Source: Hyphomicrobium zavarzinii ATCC 27496 (GTDB lineage: Bacteria > Pseudomonadota > Alphaproteobacteria > Rhizobiales > Hyphomicrobiaceae). Taken from it: a stretch of 64,000 bases of DNA. A model generated the notes under the pieces. That model was not told where the DNA came from, ran no database searches, and was given only the letters and a program-made list of their open reading frames with translations. Shown here piece after piece: positions 60,701 to 64,000 of this stretch. Where the stretch lies: NCBI RefSeq assembly GCF_000383415.1, contig NZ_KB911256.1, forward strand, positions 372,001 to 436,000. Reading direction: 5' to 3'. A program made the position numbers and the translations under genes. Each line of letters opens with the position of its first letter. The stretch's first letter is position 1.

Positions 60701-60761
60701 CCCGCCCCGATGTTTCGGCGCCCGTCTGATCGTTGTCGGCCACGCCGTTGCCCTTCGCCAT
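57756..60761 (-). CDS. ileS: Isoleucyl-tRNA synthetase
   Basis: Class I aminoacyl-tRNA synthetase that charges tRNA-Ile and edits Val. The 1001 residues contain the HIGH motif [19 protein letters not shown] (about 77), the editing domain with [13 protein letters not shown] (about 253), and KMSKS in [18 protein letters not shown] (about 665). The C-terminus ([15 protein letters not shown] to VRELDARG) keeps only one of the zinc cysteines found in E. coli IleS, as is common in alphaproteobacteria. The lspA gene follows with a 4-base overlap. Confidence 0.97.
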   Translation of the reverse strand: MAKGNGVADNDQTGAETSGRDWSQTLNLPQTDFPMRAGLPDLEPKILARWQERDLYKELREASKGRPKFVLHDGPPYANGHIHIGHALNKILKDLVVKSQQMLGFDSNYVPGWDCHGLPIEWKIEEQYRAKGKEKPNFSDPAAINAFRDECRRFAETWVDVQREEFKRLGVIGDWANPYLTMSYAAEATIASELMKFAANGLLYRGSKPVMWSVVEKTALAEAEVEYQDYQSDMVWVKFPVKSGDLPKDANVVIWTTTPWTLPGNRAISFSSKIDYGLYEITAAPEGNWAKAGDKLILADKLAADVMKAAKVEAFERRSAVAADDLKGLVAKHPLAALGYDFDVPLLDGDHVTDDTGTGFVHTAPGHGADDYNIWIANQKALRDRGIDTTIPFTVDADGVLTKEAPGFTGKRVLKENGDKGDANDAVIKALSEAGNIIARGRLKHQYPHSWRSKKPIIFRNTPQWFIAMDKGFGADKRTLRQVALSEIQATEWVPETGENRINGMIANRPDWVVSRQRAWGVPITVFVSKRDHDGHKEGDILRDEAVNAAIADAFAKEGADAWFAAGSAERFLKPKYDPAEWEQVRDVLDVWFDSGSTHAFVLDDPEQFPGLAGIERVRDGGQDRVMYLEGSDQHRGWFHSSLLESCGTRGRAPYDVVLTHGFILDEKGDEKMSKSKGNVLSPQDVMKTSGADILRLWVASADTTNDIRFGPAIVQSAAEAYRKLRNTLRWMLGALHYFSPELQIARAELPELERLMLHRLWELNRDVRAAYASYDYRGVVAALSPFMNTDLSAFYFDIRKDTLYCDAYSSVKRRACLTVIDQIFGCVTSWLAPILSFTAEEAWIHRYGAERSVHLETFPEVPESWRDDALAEKWERVRAVRRVVTGALELERAAKRIGSSLEAAPEVFVTDVATLEAIQDVDLAEISITSSATLVRKLAPENAFTLPDVPGVGVVPTRAEGRKCARSWRITTDVGSDPSYPDLSARDAAAVRELDARGAA

Positions 60762-60869
60762 AATCGCCGTCTTTCATGTCAGGAGAGGGCGCCCCGCGCC
60801 CATGATTTGCAGGGGTTCTACCAACCTGGGCGCCGGGACGCAAAGCCCGCCCGCCGGGCAGCCCCGATC

Positions 60870-61475
60870 TCAGCCGGAAAGTCGGGCCTTGTCGGCCGCA
60901 ACCGCCGCCTGATGCGCCGGACGCGCCGCGATCCGGGCCACATAGTCGAGATATTCCGGGCGCTTAGGCAATACGTTGAAACTGAGCATGTAGCCGATGC
61001 CGGAGCCGAGCAGAACGTCTGCGGCGGAGAAGCGGTCTCCCAGCAGCCAGGGACCGGGCTTGAGGCCTGCCGAGAGCGTGTCGAGCATGTCGGCCGGCTT
61101 GCCCCATCCCGCGGTCGAGGCGGGCGTTTCCCGCTGCATCGACAAGTCGATGGAGGCAGGCTCGAAGCAGCTCCCGTAGAAAAACATCCAGCGCAGATAG
61201 GCGGCGCGGTCCCGATCCTCGATTTTCGGCGCCAGCCCCGCCTTCGGATACTTGTCGGCCAGATAGACGAGAATCGCGGGGGCCTCAGTCACGATCGTAT
61301 CGCCGTCGGCCAGCACCGGGATCTTGCCCATGGGATTGAGCTTCAGGAACTCCGGCGTCTTGTGATCGCCCGCCTTGAGGTCGACCGGCACGATCTCGAA
61401 CGGTTCGCCCAGCTCGTGCAGCATGTAGTGCACGATCGTCGAGCGCGAATGCGGATTGTGATAGAGCGTGAGCAT
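60870..61475 (-). CDS. Glutathione S-transferase family protein
   Basis: A 201-residue cytosolic GST. The N-terminal thioredoxin-fold domain has LTLYHNPHSRSTIVHYMLHELG with a likely catalytic Ser near residue 10, the glutathione-binding NPMGKIPVL with the cis-proline, and EAPAILVYLADKYP. The all-helical C-domain follows with PWLLGDRFSAADVLLGSGI. Substrates are unknown. The open frame extends upstream to 61547, but the ATG at 61475 starts exactly at the conserved domain. Confidence 0.9.
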   Translation of the reverse strand: MLTLYHNPHSRSTIVHYMLHELGEPFEIVPVDLKAGDHKTPEFLKLNPMGKIPVLADGDTIVTEAPAILVYLADKYPKAGLAPKIEDRDRAAYLRWMFFYGSCFEPASIDLSMQRETPASTAGWGKPADMLDTLSAGLKPGPWLLGDRFSAADVLLGSGIGYMLSFNVLPKRPEYLDYVARIAARPAHQAAVAADKARLSG

Positions 61476-61535
61476 GACATGCCTCTTCTGGTTCCCATTC
61501 CGACACCGTCGTATTGGCGCTATCTCAGTGTCACA

Positions 61536-61630
61536 TTGTGACGTCACCCCGACGAAGGTCGGGGTCCAGGCAACTCCTAGGAAAATTGCGACGCGATCTG
61601 GATGCCGGCCTACGGCGGCATGACGGAATA
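61536..61630. repeat. REP-like inverted repeat pair, copy 3
   Basis: A unit at about 61541-61569 has stem ACCCCGAC (61546-61553), loop GAAG, GTCGGGGT (61558-61565). Its inverted partner at about 61599-61627 has arms ATGCCG (61602-61607) and CGGCAT (61616-61621) and ends CATGACGG. The order is opposite to that at 6661. The gap between the GST and rsmE contains nothing else obvious. Confidence 0.6.
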
Positions 61631-61670
61631 TGACGCGTACGTGGGTCGAGCCTCGTCCTGCCGAAAGCCT

Positions 61671-62411
61671 TTAGCGCCAGTCTCCAAGCGCCGCGTTGAC
61701 GAGCGCGAGCGCGGCGACGGCTGCCGTATCGGCCCGCATGATCCGGGGACCGAGCGAAAGTGCGATCGCCTCCGGCCGAGCGCGGATCATCTCCCGCTCA
61801 TCCGGCGAAAATCCACCCTCCGGTCCGATCAGCACAGCGAGGGGACCGGGGGCGACACCGCCGAGCGCCGCGAGCGGGCTGGTCTGCTCGGCCGCTTCGT
61901 CGCAGAAGATCAGCCTGCGGGAGGCGTCCCACGTGCCGAGAAGGCTCGAGAGCTTCACCGGCTCGGCGATCTCTGGCACGCGCAGGATGCCGCACTGCTC
62001 CGCCGCCTCGATGGCGTTGGCGCGCATCCGCTCGAGATTGACGCGCTCGGCCACCGTATGGCGCGTGAGCACCGGCACCAGCCGCGCTACGCCCATCTCG
62101 GCTGCCTTCTGCACCATGTAGTCGAGCCGGGCGCGCTTGAGGGGGGCGAACAGGTAGTGGAGATCCGGCCCGCCTTCCTGCGCCCGCGTGAGGGTCTGCG
62201 CTTCGAGCGCCGCGCCTCGCTTGCCTGCTTCCGAGAGGCGCGCCCGCCATTCGCCGTCGCGGCCGTTGAAGATGAGGATCTCGTCGCCCTCTCCGAGCCG
62301 CAGCACGCTCCTGAGGTAGCTCGCCTGCTCGGGCGTGCACGGGATGCGCGCGCCCTCCCCGAGGGGATGATCGACAAAAAGCCGCTGAGAGGTGAAGTCA
62401 TGGACCGCCAT
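61671..62411 (-). CDS. rsmE: 16S rRNA (uracil1498-N3)-methyltransferase
   Basis: SPOUT-class methyltransferase acting on U1498 of 16S rRNA. The 246-residue product from the ATG at 62411 begins with the PUA-like RNA-binding part (QRLFVDHPLGEG and YLRSVLRLGEGDEILIFNG) and has the knotted SAM site VLIGPEGGFSPDE (about residue 196) and LSLGPRIMRADTA. The longer open frame up to 62531 adds unconserved sequence. Confidence 0.94.
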   Translation of the reverse strand: MAVHDFTSQRLFVDHPLGEGARIPCTPEQASYLRSVLRLGEGDEILIFNGRDGEWRARLSEAGKRGAALEAQTLTRAQEGGPDLHYLFAPLKRARLDYMVQKAAEMGVARLVPVLTRHTVAERVNLERMRANAIEAAEQCGILRVPEIAEPVKLSSLLGTWDASRRLIFCDEAAEQTSPLAALGGVAPGPLAVLIGPEGGFSPDEREMIRARPEAIALSLGPRIMRADTAAVAALALVNAALGDWR

Positions 62412-62636
62412 GGCGTTTCCATATCCGATGCGGCCCGCCGATCCAACACCGTCCCCAAACGCTGGCCCTGGCGCTCCGTTGACCTGGAACGGTCTCTCCC
62501 CTAGCATCCGCCGCGCGGTTGCAAGCCGCATCCGGACCCGCGGGAAGGGCAGAGCCCACTTGCTTTCGCACGCAGATTTTCAACCTTTGTGCAGCCGGAT
62601 TTGCGGGTCGTCGGCGCTCCATGCACGGAGGTTTCC

Positions 62637-64000
62637 ATGAAGCGGCTGCCCGACCGGCCGAATATCGGCCATTTGAAGAAACAGGCCAAGGACCTGCTGG
62701 CCCTCTACAGAGAGGGCGACGCGTCCGCGTTCGCGCGTTTCCGCGCAGCCTTGCCCATCGCCGCCAACGCCGATAACCGGACCATCGCCTCTCTCGATCT
62801 GCGCTTGCATGACGCCCAATCGTGCGTCGCGCGGGAGCATGGCTTCGCATCATGGGCGGAGCTGAAGAGCTTCGTTGCCGCGCGCGAGGCGCAGTCGTCC
62901 GATCCGGCCGCGACGGCGCTAACCCTCATGCGCCTCATTTATGCAGGCGACATTGCGGGCGGCATGAACCGCGCCCGGCCCGCGGTCGCCGCGAGGCTCC
63001 TGGAAGCTAGCCCCGAGATCGCGGGCAAAGACCCATACCTCGCCTGCGCGGTTGGTGACGTCGCCGCCCTGCGCGAGGAGTTGCGGCGTGACGCTGCCTG
63101 GAAAGATCGCCCGGGCGGGGCGCTGGGTCTTCCCCCGCTCGTCGCGGTCACGCATTCGAGCCTGCTGCGCCTGCCTGCCTATCGCGAGCGTCTCATGGCG
63201 GCGGCGCGTCTCCTGCTCGATGCGGGCGCCGATCCTGGCCAGAGCGTGCAAAGCCGCTGGGCGGCCTCCCCGAAAGCGCCGTCGAAAGAGTATCCGCTGT
63301 CTGCACTTTACGGTGCGGCGGGCCAGAACCGCGACCCCGAGCTGACGCAGCTTCTGCTGGAGCGGGGCGCGAACCCGAACGATGGCGAGTCGCTTTATCA
63401 CGCGCTCGAAAGCCCGGCCTGCACGCGCCTTCTGTTGAAGGCGGGAGCGCGCGTCACCGGCACCAACGCGCTCTATCGCGCCCTCGATCTCGACGATGCC
63501 GAGCCGCTGCGCCTGCTGCTCGCGCACGGAGGCGATCCTAACGAGCGCCCGCCCGGCGCGCCCACATCGGCGTGGGGCTCGCCCCTGCTATGGGCCATCA
63601 GGCGGCGAAGGTCCGCGGAGCATGTGCGTGCCCTGCTGGCCGCGGGCGCAGATCCGTCAGCCAGGACGCCCGAGGGAAACAGCGCCTACGTGCTGGCCCT
63701 CAAGTTCGGGCTTCCGCATGTCGCCGAGCTGGTGCGCGAGGCAGGCGGCAGCGTGAGCGGGCTCTCCGAGCAGGAGGAGTTCGTGGCCGCCTGCACGAGA
63801 GGTGACGAGCCTGCCGCACGCCGCCTCCTGGCTGAGCGGCCGGGCAGCCTTGCGGCGCTCTCCGCGTCGGAGCTTCGGCTCCTGCCGGAGCTGGCGGCGC
63901 AAGATGCGGGCGAGACCGTGCGCCTCATGGTGCGGCTGGGATGGCCGGTCGCCACACGTGGCGGCGACTGGGACGCCTCGGCGTTGAACCACGCCGTCTT
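62637..64000 (+). CDS. Ankyrin-repeat protein, 3' end outside the window
   Basis: At least 454 residues, open to the window edge. The N-terminus carries the module seen before ankyrin repeats in many soil bacteria: PNIGHLKKQAKDLLALYREGD, then LHDAQSCVAREHGFASWAELKSF. Ankyrin repeats follow, including AARLLLDAGADPG, TQLLLERGANPNDGE, LRLLLAHGGDPNERPPG and VRALLAAGADPSARTPEGN. No signal peptide is seen, so it is probably cytoplasmic. It is unlike the ankyrin part of the XoxJ-like protein, which is exported. The ATG follows GGAGG (ACGGAGGTTTCC). Confidence 0.85.
   Translation, partial: MKRLPDRPNIGHLKKQAKDLLALYREGDASAFARFRAALPIAANADNRTIASLDLRLHDAQSCVAREHGFASWAELKSFVAAREAQSSDPAATALTLMRLIYAGDIAGGMNRARPAVAARLLEASPEIAGKDPYLACAVGDVAALREELRRDAAWKDRPGGALGLPPLVAVTHSSLLRLPAYRERLMAAARLLLDAGADPGQSVQSRWAASPKAPSKEYPLSALYGAAGQNRDPELTQLLLERGANPNDGESLYHALESPACTRLLLKAGARVTGTNALYRALDLDDAEPLRLLLAHGGDPNERPPGAPTSAWGSPLLWAIRRRRSAEHVRALLAAGADPSARTPEGNSAYVLALKFGLPHVAELVREAGGSVSGLSEQEEFVAACTRGDEPAARRLLAERPGSLAALSASELRLLPELAAQDAGETVRLMVRLGWPVATRGGDWDASALNHAV

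Overview
The window reads as a high-G+C alphaproteobacterial chromosome of the Rhizobiales/Hyphomicrobiales type, most likely a facultative methylotroph related to Hyphomicrobium. This is inferred from gene content and order: an ftsZ-lpxC-bamD-ligA tail on the dcw cluster, IleS without a C-terminal zinc ribbon, EcfG-type stress promoters, and a lanthanide-type (XoxF) PQQ methanol dehydrogenase island. No phage genes, transposases or CRISPR arrays were seen. The only mobile-looking DNA is small palindromic repeats.

Region 1 (1-17494, + strand) is the division and cell wall cluster: mraY, murD, ftsW, murG, murC, murB, ddlB, ftsQ, ftsA, ftsZ, then lpxC, bamD and ligA. Several genes overlap by 4 bases. 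REP-like repeats sit after mraY and between murC and murB. recN, often found between bamD and ligA in relatives, is absent.

Region 2 (17575-36500, mostly - strand) is housekeeping. It holds a FecR-domain protein, a VOC-domain/membrane/coiled-coil fusion, an M24 aminopeptidase P with prmA, a DUF3754 protein, rlmH, rsfS, nadD and a GtrA protein. These are followed by a fatty acid desaturase, a single-domain response regulator, proBA, a very acidic Ala/Glu-rich protein, and the aguA-aguB pair that makes putrescine from agmatine.

Region 3 (36764-40140) has tRNA-Gly(CCC), an AI-2E family permease, a PRC-barrel protein and a small stress island. The island comprises two secreted low-complexity proteins and a NepR-like anti-sigma candidate. 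Each of the three is preceded at nearly the same distance by a GGAAC-N17-GTT promoter, the signature of the alphaproteobacterial general stress sigma factor EcfG.

Region 4 (41602-52033) is the most unusual part. Around a XoxF-type methanol dehydrogenase lie a SoxYZ-like carrier, a periplasmic FGE-fold protein lacking the formylglycine-generating cysteines, a NarX-type histidine kinase with a LuxR-type response regulator, a XoxJ-like binding protein fused to ankyrin repeats, a YVTN beta-propeller, and a second, paralogous response regulator. No cytochrome c (XoxG), mxa or pqq genes are present in the window. The set looks like a self-contained periplasmic PQQ-alcohol oxidation module with its own branched two-component control.

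Region 5 (52049-64000) is housekeeping on the - strand: pgi, an inactive/active pair of M16 peptidases, a lipoprotein, lspA-ileS, a GST and rsmE. It ends with an ankyrin-repeat gene on the + strand that is cut by the window edge.
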